Shown: positions 37,201 to 44,200 of the stretch, one piece after another
Numbering within the stretch: the first letter of the stretch is position 1
Layout: the number at the start of each line of letters is the position of its first letter
Origin: Apteryx mantelli
Taxonomy: Eukaryota > Chordata > Aves > Apterygiformes > Apterygidae
NCBI RefSeq assembly: GCF_036417845.1
Contig: NC_089983.1
Location: forward strand, 22,473,207 to 22,537,206
DNA: 64,000 nt
Reading direction: 5' to 3'
Translations under genes and position numbers: made by a program
Notes under the pieces: model-generated
What the model saw: the letters and a program-made list of their open reading frames with translations, nothing else
Databases searched by the model: none
What the model was told of the DNA's origin: nothing

Positions 37201-39583
37201 GTAACTGATAAACTGTATTGTACATATACTGCTGAGAAATTAATCTTTGGAAATATTTTTGTATCCCTGTCAAAGATGTCTGTTGTCTCTTGGTGTAAGC
37301 TTGCATTATGGAGTAGTCTCCAAACAAACTACAGTAATGTTTTCCTCAAGAGCCCAAAGGACCTAAAGCCAGAGATGTCTTCTGCTCATTTGCTCACCCT
37401 CACTAAGATACCAACTGAAATACAAAGTGGACTGCTCAGAGATACAGCTGGCTGTAACATTCTCTAGTGATCCCTGTCCTTTAAATGAGCACTCTCCCAA
37501 CTGTTTTTTGTTTCCCTCTCCTTATGGATTAACTTTTCTCTACAGGTTGTATTATCTTAAAAAGATTATTATAACAAAGCATGTGTGACTATACATCCAA
37601 ATACAGCAGGAGTCCTGCTTCTTACAACAGGTAAAATACCATCAGTTTATCTCTCCGATGAAGATATCTTGTACTTCTGGAAGCAGTAGATTCGCTGAGT
37701 TCTTCTGGTATAAGAGCCATAGACTTGCAGAAGTGCGTTCCCTGTTTTTCCCCCACTATCTTGTGTCCTGATATAATGTATCTTGTTTTGCAAGTGACAA
37801 GGAATGAAAAGAAGAATATTTGAGTAAAGCTTTACCATTTTCCTTGTGAGCTTTCCTACTTCCCCCAGAACCCCTTCTTATCCCCAATTTGAAAACCTCT
37901 GCTATAAAGACAGACTCACCCCTTCTGATCTTACACTGTAGCAGCCTCCTTACTTATTTAAACAGCATTTTGGTTGCAGGTAGCTTCAGTATTAGAACAG
38001 TAAAGTATCTGCAACCACATTTTGAACTGCAGTTTTGATCCTGAGCCAGTGCAGTGTAACTGTGGTGAGCAAAATCCATAGCACTCTCCCACCCTTTTAG
38101 TGTCTGCTTAAAAATTTGTTTCAAAAAGACACTTTTTTAAAGGATTCTTGATCTATTTGTATAGAGGCATATGGAATAAGTTAACATGATTGAATTTGTG
38201 TAATTGCTTCATCTCCTCTATGCCATCTGTAATGTTGAAAATAATCTGTTAAAAAATCTTCAGTAGTGGTATTTTAGTAGTATTTGCAAACCTTGGAAAC
38301 TACAGAATCTGATCTGAAATATTAATATTTTGAAGGTATCAACATAAGGAAATTATAACCAGTTAATGCCTGCAAGTTCGTATTTCTAACTTTGTTGACA
38401 TTTGACTACTTCATTACAGGGTGTGTATCAGTTCCCACCGAGTTAATCTATGGACAATCTCATGCACCTTCTAGAAAAAGGAGAGGGAGGAAGAAGAGGC
38501 ATCCTGAAACATACTCCTCAGCAGGTAGTCCAGGGTTCCATACTTAATTTCTTCAAACACGTATTTACTTCCTTGTTTCACACTACAGAGTTTGTCTGAT
38601 GTTTTTCTCTTTGAGCTTTCTAATGTTTAAATCCATTGCAAAAATGTTAGCACTTCAGATGCTTCAATGTGCCCTGTGCAGGCACATGGAATACCGTCTT
38701 CTAGGGCTCTGTGCACATTCAGCTGCACATATATTTAATGATCAGAACCCTCATATTTCCCGTGAATTTCTGATTATTTCAGAAAATCTTGAGAAAAATT
38801 CATGAAAATTAAATTTAAAAAATGATTTCATCATCTTTTGGAAAATATGGTATCCCAGACTACACTGAACTGTTCCCAATCTTCTCTCTCTAGTCATTCT
38901 ATGGCTCCTTATTCCCCTCCCTCATTATGCCTAGGCAGTCCCAGAATTTTTGCTTTGTCCTATTCAGTACTTGGAGATTGATGTCTCAGTACAGTCTAGC
39001 GTTTGCTGTTTAGATGAGACTTCATGGGAGTGGAACAGTAAGTAACAGCTAAACAGAAAGAGACAAACCCATCAGATTATTGGAAACATAATGCGGTACA
39101 GACATAAATTATTCTTCTGTTCATAAAAATATGATTAAGACTTAAACGATCTTACTTTTCTTTTTACTACAGCAATTCAATATGGCCTAAACTCAATACA
39201 ACAATATATTACCGATCTAACCCTTTTTGTAAATTTTCTCTGCAGATAATTTGAGCTGAACCGTGTATCGGGTGGTTACAGTACTTCAAATATGTTTTAA
39301 ATCAACAAACAAACACTTTAGATAAAGTAAAAAGACTTTTTGTTTAATCCAACAATACTGACTTGTTAAAGAAGTAACTTACCTGATTTTTATCAGGGTG
39401 TAACTTTAATGCCAGTTTCTTGAAAGCTTGTCTGATTTCTCTACTGCTTGCTTCTTTGGATACTCCAAGTAAACTATAATAGTCCTGATCAGTGCACACA
39501 AGAACTATTAGACATACTAAAACTACTAATAAAGATCTTTTGAAATATCTAATACAATCTCCTTTGGATAATAGGAACTCCAT
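15736..39583 (-). CDS. DNAJC10: DnaJ homolog subfamily C member 10 (ERdj5), complete spliced CDS, 22 coding exons, 797 aa
   Basis: ER-lumenal reductase and BiP co-chaperone acting in ER-associated degradation. It reduces disulfides of misfolded clients, and its J domain stimulates BiP. Spliced in order the exons are 39583-39383, 37177-37012, 35157-35107, 33601-33519, 33311-33180, 32281-32188, 31955-31878, 29710-29667, 29314-29177, 28033-27944, 27216-27103, 26189-26075, 24334-24207, 23932-23816, 22670-22569, 21516-21361, 19966-19833, 19180-19127, 18730-18583, 17762-17643, 16444-16328 and 15747-15736. All introns are GT-AG and phases join without a break (2394 nt). Visible parts: hydrophobic signal at residues 16-30; J domain from about 35 with HPD at 62-64; CXXC motifs at 158-161 (CSHC), 480-483 (CPPC), 588-591 (CGPC) and 700-703 (CGPC); two CXXC-free thioredoxin-like modules at about 235-460; KDEL at the end. 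Human ERdj5 is 793 aa. The start has A at -3 and G at +4. Confidence 0.97.
16328..16444 (-). CDS. DNAJC10: DNAJC10 coding exon 21: C-terminal helix and basic tail
   Basis: Residues 756-794: [20 protein letters not shown] and the basic tail [10 protein letters not shown]. The last codon supplies the Lys of KDEL. The tail is four residues longer than in human, which reads KGKRNKDEL-like here. Acceptor TTTTCAAG, donor AAG|GTAAGA. Confidence 0.95.
17643..17762 (-). CDS. DNAJC10: DNAJC10 coding exon 20: Trx4 C-terminal half
   Basis: Residues 716-755, [20 protein letters not shown] and the cis-proline segment [12 protein letters not shown]. Phase 0 both ends. Acceptor CTTTTTAG, donor AAG|GTAAAG. 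Confidence 0.96.
18583..18730 (-). CDS. DNAJC10: DNAJC10 coding exon 19: Trx4 active site CGPC
   Basis: Residues 666-715. It contains [14 protein letters not shown] and [20 protein letters not shown] with C700/C703. Acceptor TTTCCACAG, donor CAGG|GTAGGT. Confidence 0.97.
19127..19180 (-). CDS. DNAJC10: DNAJC10 coding exon 18: Trx3/Trx4 linker
   Basis: A 54-nt exon. The joining codon gives Tyr, followed by [17 protein letters not shown] and a split Gly codon. The donor lies in a G-run; the third G (19127) is the last exonic base, as required by the phase of the next exon, giving GG|GTGAGT. Confidence 0.93.
19833..19966 (-). CDS. DNAJC10: DNAJC10 coding exon 17: Trx3 C-terminal half
   Basis: Residues 604-647 plus two bases. 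Segments are [20 protein letters not shown] and [13 protein letters not shown]. Strong pyrimidine acceptor ending TTTTTTAG, donor CTA|GTAAGT, phase 2. Confidence 0.96.
20419..20448. other. Perfect intronic hairpin
   Basis: CACCTCCTC (20419-20427) and GAGGAGGTG (20440-20448) form a perfect 9-bp stem with a 12-nt loop. It lies in the intron between coding exons 16 and 17 of DNAJC10, in a locally GC-richer patch (about 20340-20450). No function is assigned. Confidence 0.75.
21361..21516 (-). CDS. DNAJC10: DNAJC10 coding exon 16: Trx3 active site, here CGPC
   Basis: Residues 552-603. [15 protein letters not shown] begins the domain, and [20 protein letters not shown] carries C588/C591. Human ERdj5 has CHPC at this site, so the His is replaced by Gly here. 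Acceptor TTGCTTTAG, donor AGG|GTAAAT. Confidence 0.97.
21924..21958. repeat. AT-rich simple repeat, A-run/(AT)n/T-run
   Basis: A-run, then about 12 AT dinucleotide steps, then a run of T. The stretch is self-complementary overall and lies in the intron between coding exons 15 and 16. Confidence 0.85.
22569..22670 (-). CDS. DNAJC10: DNAJC10 coding exon 15: end of Trx2
   Basis: Residues 518-551, [20 protein letters not shown] and then [13 protein letters not shown]. The cis-proline loop AYPT is present. Phase 0 both ends. Acceptor CTTTTGTTAG, donor GAG|GTACGT. Confidence 0.96.
23461..23492. repeat. (TA)n microsatellite
   Basis: A 25-nt pure TA run, one G interruption and three more TA steps, intronic between coding exons 14 and 15. 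Likely length-polymorphic. Confidence 0.9.
23816..23932 (-). CDS. DNAJC10: DNAJC10 coding exon 14: Trx2 active site CPPC
   Basis: Residues 479-517. It opens [16 protein letters not shown] with the redox pair C480/C483, then [17 protein letters not shown]. Acceptor GTTTTCTAG, donor ATG|GTAAGC. Confidence 0.97.
24207..24334 (-). CDS. DNAJC10: DNAJC10 coding exon 13: start of Trx2
   Basis: Residues 436-478. It ends PWLVDFFAP, immediately before the tryptophan of the second active site, which lies in the next exon. Acceptor CGTTTTGAAG, donor ACCA|GTAAGT. Confidence 0.96.
26075..26189 (-). CDS. DNAJC10: DNAJC10 coding exon 12: Trxb2
   Basis: Residues 398-435, including [20 protein letters not shown] and the cis-proline loop [11 protein letters not shown]. 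No active-site CXXC. Acceptor TTAAATAG, donor TATG|GTAAGG. Confidence 0.95.
27103..27216 (-). CDS. DNAJC10: DNAJC10 coding exon 11: Trxb2
   Basis: Residues 360-397. It starts [20 protein letters not shown], where human has FFHFGKNEN. The acceptor follows an unusual run of ten C (plus-strand G-tract at about 27228-27237) and then ATTTTAAG. Donor CAG|GTGCGT. Confidence 0.95.
27944..28033 (-). CDS. DNAJC10: DNAJC10 coding exon 10: Trxb1/Trxb2 junction
   Basis: Residues 330-359, [20 protein letters not shown] followed by [10 protein letters not shown]. Phase 0 both ends. Acceptor CCTTTCTAG, donor GAG|GTGAGT. Confidence 0.95.
28713..29010. mobile_element. GC-rich insertion-like island, possible hAT-type non-autonomous element
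   Basis: The segment is clearly GC-richer than the intron around it (between coding exons 9 and 10). Its left end CAGTATTTCTCAAAGCTGTG and the reverse complement of its right end (CTTAGTTTCTAAGGCAGTGA) are loosely similar, as in a decayed terminal inverted repeat of the hAT type. No 8-bp target duplication could be seen. A plus-strand open frame inside (94 codons from 28765) has no recognisable domain. It could equally be a fragment of another repeat. Confidence 0.25.
29177..29314 (-). CDS. DNAJC10: DNAJC10 coding exon 9: Trxb1
   Basis: Residues 284-329. It contains [18 protein letters not shown] and the conserved [17 protein letters not shown] segment. Acceptor TTTTATTACAG, donor TTTTG|GTACGA, a weaker donor than its neighbours. 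Confidence 0.95.
29667..29710 (-). CDS. DNAJC10: DNAJC10 coding exon 8: Trxb1, small exon
   Basis: A 44-nt exon for residues 269-283, [15 protein letters not shown]. It keeps the frame between phase 1 and phase 0. Acceptor TGTTTTGCAG, donor TTG|GTAAGC. Confidence 0.94.
31049..31075. repeat. Compound (TA)n(CA)n microsatellite
   Basis: TATATATATATA followed by CACACACACACACA, intronic between coding exons 7 and 8. Confidence 0.85.
31878..31955 (-). CDS. DNAJC10: DNAJC10 coding exon 7: Trxb1 non-catalytic module
   Basis: Residues 243-268, including [20 protein letters not shown]. There is no CXXC at the position of a thioredoxin active site, as expected for the redox-inactive b-type module. 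Acceptor CACTCTTAG, donor GGAG|GTAGGT. Confidence 0.95.
32188..32281 (-). CDS. DNAJC10: DNAJC10 coding exon 6: end of Trx1, start of Trxb1
   Basis: Residues 212-242. It begins [14 protein letters not shown] and ends STVTELWA. Acceptor TCCTTTGTAG, donor GCAG|GTAATG, ending in phase 1. Confidence 0.95.
33180..33311 (-). CDS. DNAJC10: DNAJC10 coding exon 5: Trx1 C-terminal half
   Basis: Residues 168-211. The order is [10 protein letters not shown], then [20 protein letters not shown] and the cis-proline loop SYPSLHVF, typical of a thioredoxin fold. Acceptor with a long pyrimidine run ending CTAG, donor ATG|GTGAGT, phase 0 both ends. Confidence 0.96.
33519..33601 (-). CDS. DNAJC10: DNAJC10 coding exon 4: Trx1 active site CSHC
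   Basis: Residues 140-167. The beta strand [10 protein letters not shown] leads to the redox motif C158-S-H-C161. The residue before it is Arg where human has Gly. Acceptor CAATCTAG, donor ACG|GTATGT. Confidence 0.96.
34179..34210. repeat. (AC)16 microsatellite
   Basis: Thirty-two nt of pure AC/CA preceded by an ATATAC-type stretch, in the intron between coding exons 3 and 4. A typical polymorphic marker. Confidence 0.92.
35107..35157 (-). CDS. DNAJC10: DNAJC10 coding exon 3: linker before Trx1
   Basis: A 51-nt exon for residues 123-139, [17 protein letters not shown], nearly identical to human in this linker. Acceptor TTTTTTGATAG, donor TTTG|GTAAGT, phase 1 on both sides. Confidence 0.95.
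37012..37177 (-). CDS. DNAJC10: DNAJC10 coding exon 2: rest of J domain
   Basis: Residues 68-122 plus one base. It contains [20 protein letters not shown], the helix III/IV part of the J domain, and a linker [15 protein letters not shown]. Acceptor TTTAATAG, donor TTTTG|GTAAGT. The linker has one residue more than human, which offsets an N-terminus one residue shorter, so numbering matches human from here to about residue 786. Confidence 0.96.
39383..39583 (-). CDS. DNAJC10: DNAJC10 coding exon 1: signal peptide and start of J domain
   Basis: Residues 1-67. A basic N-terminal stretch precedes a hydrophobic core ([13 protein letters not shown], residues 18-30), as in an ER signal sequence. 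The J domain then begins at [12 protein letters not shown], and the catalytic HPD (62-64) lies near the exon end. The donor is CAG|GTAAGT, ending in phase 0. The exon extends upstream as 5' UTR; acceptor candidates are just above 39749 (strong pyrimidine tract) or just above 39652. Confidence 0.97.
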
Positions 39584-40427
39584 TATGAAGTTTTTGGAAA
39601 GTTCGCAGGTTCTGGCCTGAGCAGGCTTTGAGAAGAGTCGCCAAGAAATCTCCTAACGTGTAGAAGAGAAGTATAGCTGTATTTATGACAGAGTTCTTCA
39701 AAATTCTGGTTGTCCTACTTCATGTCACCAATCTTGTAAAAGTTACAATCTATAAAAAAGCAGGGGAAAAGCCATTAAACACATGTTCCAACTTATTTAA
39801 TAAGCACGTTAGGAAAGAAGCACGTTACCAGGTTTTGCAGACTGCACAAGAACGTTAAGTTTCCTGATAACTAATTACTCGCCTTTCGAAGGCCACACAA
39901 TTAACAGAACAATCTCCGTATTTTCTGTGCTGTCGAATGAGGCAACTGCAAAAGTGCAAAGCTTGACGTAAGTGGGGAGCACCGAATTACATGAAATGCT
40001 GAACACTTACACTACGTAAGAACGTGTATATGTGTATATATATATATGTATTTATTTATTGCTGCTCACTTCTCCTGCAAACCTACCTTGCACGGCAGGG
40101 GCAGGGGCCGCCCGGACACAGCCTGCCGACGGGACCGGACGGGACGGGACGGTGCGGTGCGGTTAAAGCGGCCCCCACGGCCGGGCCGCACCAGTCGCAC
40201 GGCGGGGCCTCCCGCAAGTACCCGGCGGCTGCGCCGCGCCGCCCCGTCCCGCGCCGAGCCGAGCCGAGCCCCCCCGCCCGGCCCGGCCGCGGAGGAGCCC
40301 TCGCGGGGCCGGGGCAACGCGGGCAGCCGGGGCGTACGGGGGCGGGTCCCCCGGGGCGGGGATGCTGCGCGCCGCTGCGCTCCCCGCCGCGGCGATGGGA
40401 GGCGGCGCGGCGCGGCGCGGCTCTTAC

Positions 40428-40560
40428 CGGGCGGCGGCGGGAGCCGGCGGATCGAGCGGGCCGGGCCGGGCCGGGGCAGGCGCGGCGCGGCGCGGCGCGG
40501 AGCAGCATGGGACGGCGGCGCCCTCAGCCCGGCGCCGGGCGGAAGGGCGGCCGCGCCGGG
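40428..40560 (-). other. DNAJC10: Likely non-coding first exon of DNAJC10 (5' UTR)
   Basis: On the minus strand the island contains a good donor CCG|GTAAGAG, with the last exonic base at 40428. The transcription start cannot be read from sequence, so the upper boundary is a guess. A second donor, CAAG|GTAGGT with last exonic base 40087, could end an alternative or second non-coding exon. Either would splice to an acceptor above coding exon 1 (just above 39749 or 39652). Confidence 0.4.
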
Positions 40561-40609
40561 ATCCGGCTCTGGGGCGGGGCGGGCCCTGAGTCGGCGGGGC
40601 CGGCGGGGC

Positions 40610-40617
40610 TGACGTGG
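40610..40617 (+). promoter_or_regulatory. UPRE-like element TGACGTGG
   Basis: TGACGTGG matches the ATF6/XBP1 unfolded-protein-response element core TGACGTG(G/A). It lies about 190 bp upstream (in minus-strand sense) of the likely exon-1 donor at 40428. ERdj5 is known to be induced by ER stress, so the site fits the gene's biology. Binding is inferred. Confidence 0.5.
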
Positions 40618-40792
40618 CCGCGCCGCGGGGGCTCCGCTCGGCTGCCCCGGCCCTGCCCGCCCCGCCCACAGCCGGACCCGGACCCGCCCCCGCCCCCGCC
40701 CCCGCGGCGGGGCGCGAGGGCAGCCGTCAGGCGGGGACCGGGCGGGGGAGGCGAGCGGCCGCGCGGGCTGCTCGTGCTCGGTGCCCGCCGCC

Positions 40793-41290
40793 ATGCCGAA
40801 GCCGCGGCGGCGCGAGGCCCGCGCGGCCCCCGCCCCGCTGCCCGGCCTCGGTGCCGGCCCCGAGCCCCGGAGCCGCCCCGGGGGCGCCTCGTGCGTCCCC
40901 GAGCACGGAGCCGCCGCAGGGCCCCGGGGTAGGAGCAGGGGGCAGCGAGCGCCCGCGCCGAGCCCTGCCCGCCGGCAGCAGCTTGGGGCACCGGGGCGCT
41001 GCTTCCTTTCCGTTTTGTTTGGTTCGAGTAGCTCAGCGCCGCTCGGCGGCCGCCGCTGTTCGGGGGACTGGTTTGGGGAGCGGGGCTGCAGAGCGGCTTC
41101 GCGAGCACTTGCGCCTCGAGAAGTCTGTGAGGTAGCGCCGGTGCAATGCGGTGCTCTCTGCAGTTCGCCCCTCCCGGCCCCTGGTTTGGTCTCGTTACGG
41201 CAAGCGGTCTTGGGGTTCCCTGCCCGGACTTACGCTTTTACGTGGACAAAAACGAGTGCAAGTTTGAGACTTCAACCAATGCCCGACTGA
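40793..41290 (+). CDS. Unconfirmed divergent open reading frame in the CpG island
   Basis: An ATG in good context (GCCGCCATGC) opens a frame of 165 codons beginning MPKPRRREARAAPAPLPG. The composition is Arg/Ala/Pro/Gly-rich, as any frame in such an island would be. No domain is recognised. A possible donor (GGG|GTAGGA, about 40928) lies inside, so it could instead be the first exon of a divergent transcript. PDE1A, the expected next gene on this side, has no known N-terminus like this. It is probably non-coding or a divergent lncRNA. Confidence 0.15.
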   Translation: MPKPRRREARAAPAPLPGLGAGPEPRSRPGGASCVPEHGAAAGPRGRSRGQRAPAPSPARRQQLGAPGRCFLSVLFGSSSSAPLGGRRCSGDWFGERGCRAASRALAPREVCEVAPVQCGALCSSPLPAPGLVSLRQAVLGFPARTYAFTWTKTSASLRLQPMPD

Positions 41291-41299
41291 CCTAAAAAC

Positions 41300-44200
41300 A
41301 CCGTCAAAAGTGAGCTCTGTGGTTTTTGTGGTTGCTTCTCAGTCTTACTTTATTCGAACAAACTTTTCCATTGTGAAATACTTGGGACGAAAGAAAAAGT
41401 TTAGCCAACAAAGACGAAAATACGTTCCAGTATAATGTACCTAATAAATTAGTTTCTTATTTTCATGTTATTGTGAACTTATGAAAATCAAAACATATTT
41501 GTGTCAAATTAATGAGGATAAAATATCAGCTGAAACGCTTACATTTTCTTCCTAGCAGCTTTGTAACAACTAATTTAAAATGGTAGATTAATTTTTTTTT
41601 TAAGAGTTTAAATGATACCTCTTAGAGATGGACTAGCTTTTTGTTGCAGCTTTTAGCTTTTATGGCAGTATTCACTGACTTAGGATTTTTCAGATTGGTT
41701 TGAGATTTTGGGTTGCAATGGTTGTAGTTCATTTAGCACAGAATAACAATACATAAAATCTTTCAGGGGTATTAACAAAAGTATCCATGCTAAAATATTT
41801 GAAGTATCTTAGTGGGGTCTGTCTAACTAACTATCAAGTGTTCCTTTTTTAACTCAAGCTTCAGTTAGAAGAATATAAGCAATTGCTAGGTAAGAAAAAA
41901 GTTATCCCTCTGAACTAATATGTTGGTGCCAGTAGAATGCAATATTATATGGATGGCAGAGAAGGGTAAAGGCTCTCTTTCTTAACTAGAGGAATACAAG
42001 AAGAATTTCTTGTTGATCTTCAATCGTGATTAAAATTTCAATAACAACTTTAACTTATTTAATATTAATGCAGGTGCAGTGGTTATACATATTTTTGAAA
42101 ATAATGCATGTCTAAAAATATTCACTAAGCTATTTGCTTTAATTACTAATGGTAGCAAGCTCCATAAGTTAATTACTCTGCTGTTCTTTTTGTTAGTAAT
42201 TTTTGAATGCCTAGTGAGTTAGCGGAGATGGGAAGCAGACAGAAACTCTCACCTAGTTTTAAGAATCCTTATTGTTTTAACAGCTATCTACCCCAGTTTT
42301 ATCATATTACTTCCTTGTTGTTTTTTTCTCAGTAAAACACTAGTTTTTTTGCAACTGCATTTTTTAAAATCAAAACACAAAATAAGGTTATTCCTTTATC
42401 TCTGTATACTGTAATGGTGTATTACATAGTTGCATTTCATCTATTAAGGAATCTCTATAATGTTTTAGTTTGCTCCCCTGATCATTAGCGTGGACTTGTG
42501 ATGGGTCAAGAGAAGCAGAAAAGGCCCTCCAAAGTGCTCAGTTTTATGAAGTTTTAAACTGAAGAATGCTGAGCAGCAGCCCAATAAAAACATGGGAAAA
42601 CTGCCATAAGTTAAAATATGTCTTTTGATTTACATGGAGGGTGCTATGACTTACAGACCTAATTAATTAATGTGACTTGCAATTTACTTAGTCACCTTCA
42701 TCCATCTCTCCTGTGTTTCAGTTTGTGTGGTAGGCATTTGTCGTCTGCTGATATTGTAACTGGGCAGGGCCATTTATGCACATAATGATATTACCCCTTC
42801 ATGCCAATTTTATCCAATTTGCACTGGTGTCTATGAAAACAGAATAAAGCTCATGCTAATTTAAGGCTGTCTTTAAGGCTGTAGTCACACAGTTAAAGAA
42901 GCCCCTGGCTTATGATTGTTCTATTATTTGTCTATTTTTACCTTTTACTTGGTCAGTTTTGAATCCACATTAGAAAGGAGTGCTAGTAACTATAGAAAAT
43001 AATTGTGAAACCCTCTCTTTCGCTTGACTTACCACATGAAGTTTGGACTTACTAAAGATTTTATGTAAACTTTACCCATTATGCTCATTATTTCTTTGGT
43101 CTTTCTTTTGTGTTCCTCTTTTTCTTCCAACTGCGTGATTGTAGCTTTGTGGAACCATGTAAACTGATTTTATTTTCCCCTGGGAAACTCAGGAACAGCA
43201 CATCTATTTCCAGTTTGTTCTTCACTCATGGTATGAATTCCAAGCCTTTTCTTTAAACTTTCTTCATTAGCATCTCTTTCACATCTTTCACACTCTTCAT
43301 TGGTTTTATCTTACTATGATAGTAACATCTGTATCTTGTTTGGGATTGTTTATAAGTTTCATCATAAAATAAATTCCATCTTATTTTTTCCTGTTTCACT
43401 TTTTTTTTTTAAGGGGGGATGGGAAAATCTAAAATAATAACTCTTAAATTAGGACTATTTAAAGTAAAAGAATCCAGTAGAATTATGAAAACATGTTAAC
43501 ATTATCACAATGAAGAAATAACAAAGAAATGGACAACTTTTTTTTTTTACCTGTTTTAGAAACTAGTTTGCTTAGTTAGTATTGGAAATGATTATTTTTA
43601 TTAGTTTTCTAGTTAAACTGGTGCACACATAAAATTACTTTGCAATTTAAACTTAGAAAGCAAATCAGACAGAATGCCATCAGAGATCATTTTATAGAAT
43701 ATATAAAATGTTTAATTAAGCAATAAAGCCATGTAAGCCATCTGCTTCTGTTTAGATAGTCAAGATGCTACAGAGCAATTTCTTGTGATTTAAAACATCT
43801 ATGCATTTTTTGTTTACTTTAAAATTAGCATTCAGCTTTCCTAAGTACTTTCTTTTTCTTTCTGTAGTGAAATATGCAATAATTATTAGTGAAGAGCATT
43901 TTGTACAGAAATTCTGTTAATTTTAGAACATTTGTAATTTTAACATTGATTGTCATTTAGTTTTTTTGTTCTTATTAGCAGTTTAAAGATCAAAAGGTAA
44001 AATATAACTGTGGTAGTTTGAAGGTAAGATACACTGCATGGAGGGTAGTTTAGGAGGATCTGGGTTTTGGTCTTTCAATTGATCAGCTGGATCTTTTCCT
44101 ATAAGCTCTATTGTTCATGCTTAGTAGCCGAAAATGGCATAGGATGCAGCACTTCCAGGCCACAGTGTCTGCAAACTAATTCATGTTTCAGGTTGCTAAA

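Larger units (their letters stand above)
15748..39382 (-). other. DNAJC10: Introns of DNAJC10
   Basis: There are 21 introns within the coding part, from about 200 nt (between exons 4 and 5) to about 2.2 kb (between exons 1 and 2). They are AT-rich and largely free of recognisable interspersed repeats. Exceptions listed separately are microsatellites, a GC-rich island at 28.7-29.0 kb and a hairpin at 20.42 kb. Several open frames inside them are chance or antisense frames. Confidence 0.7.
40070..41150. promoter_or_regulatory. CpG island and DNAJC10 promoter, possibly bidirectional
   Basis: Very GC-rich DNA with dense CpG immediately upstream of the first coding exon of DNAJC10. It holds Sp1-type boxes (GGGGCGGGGCGGG, about 40571-40583), GC-rich simple repeats such as (CGGGAC)n-like at 40134-40152 and (GGCGC)n at about 40401-40420 and 40480-40500, and a UPR-type element. 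There is no convincing TATA box, as usual for a housekeeping-type island. A plus-strand open frame in the same island raises the possibility of divergent transcription. Confidence 0.85.

Noticed and set aside
37132-37467. 111-codon plus-strand open frame
   Set aside because: It overlaps DNAJC10 coding exon 2 on the opposite strand and continues into the intron; it is an antisense shadow.
40024-40932. 302-codon plus-strand frame and several overlapping long frames in the CpG island
   Set aside because: Several frames on both strands stay open together because the DNA is extremely GC-rich and lacks stop codons. The frame has no domain, is Arg/Pro/Ala low-complexity, and runs through the DNAJC10 promoter.
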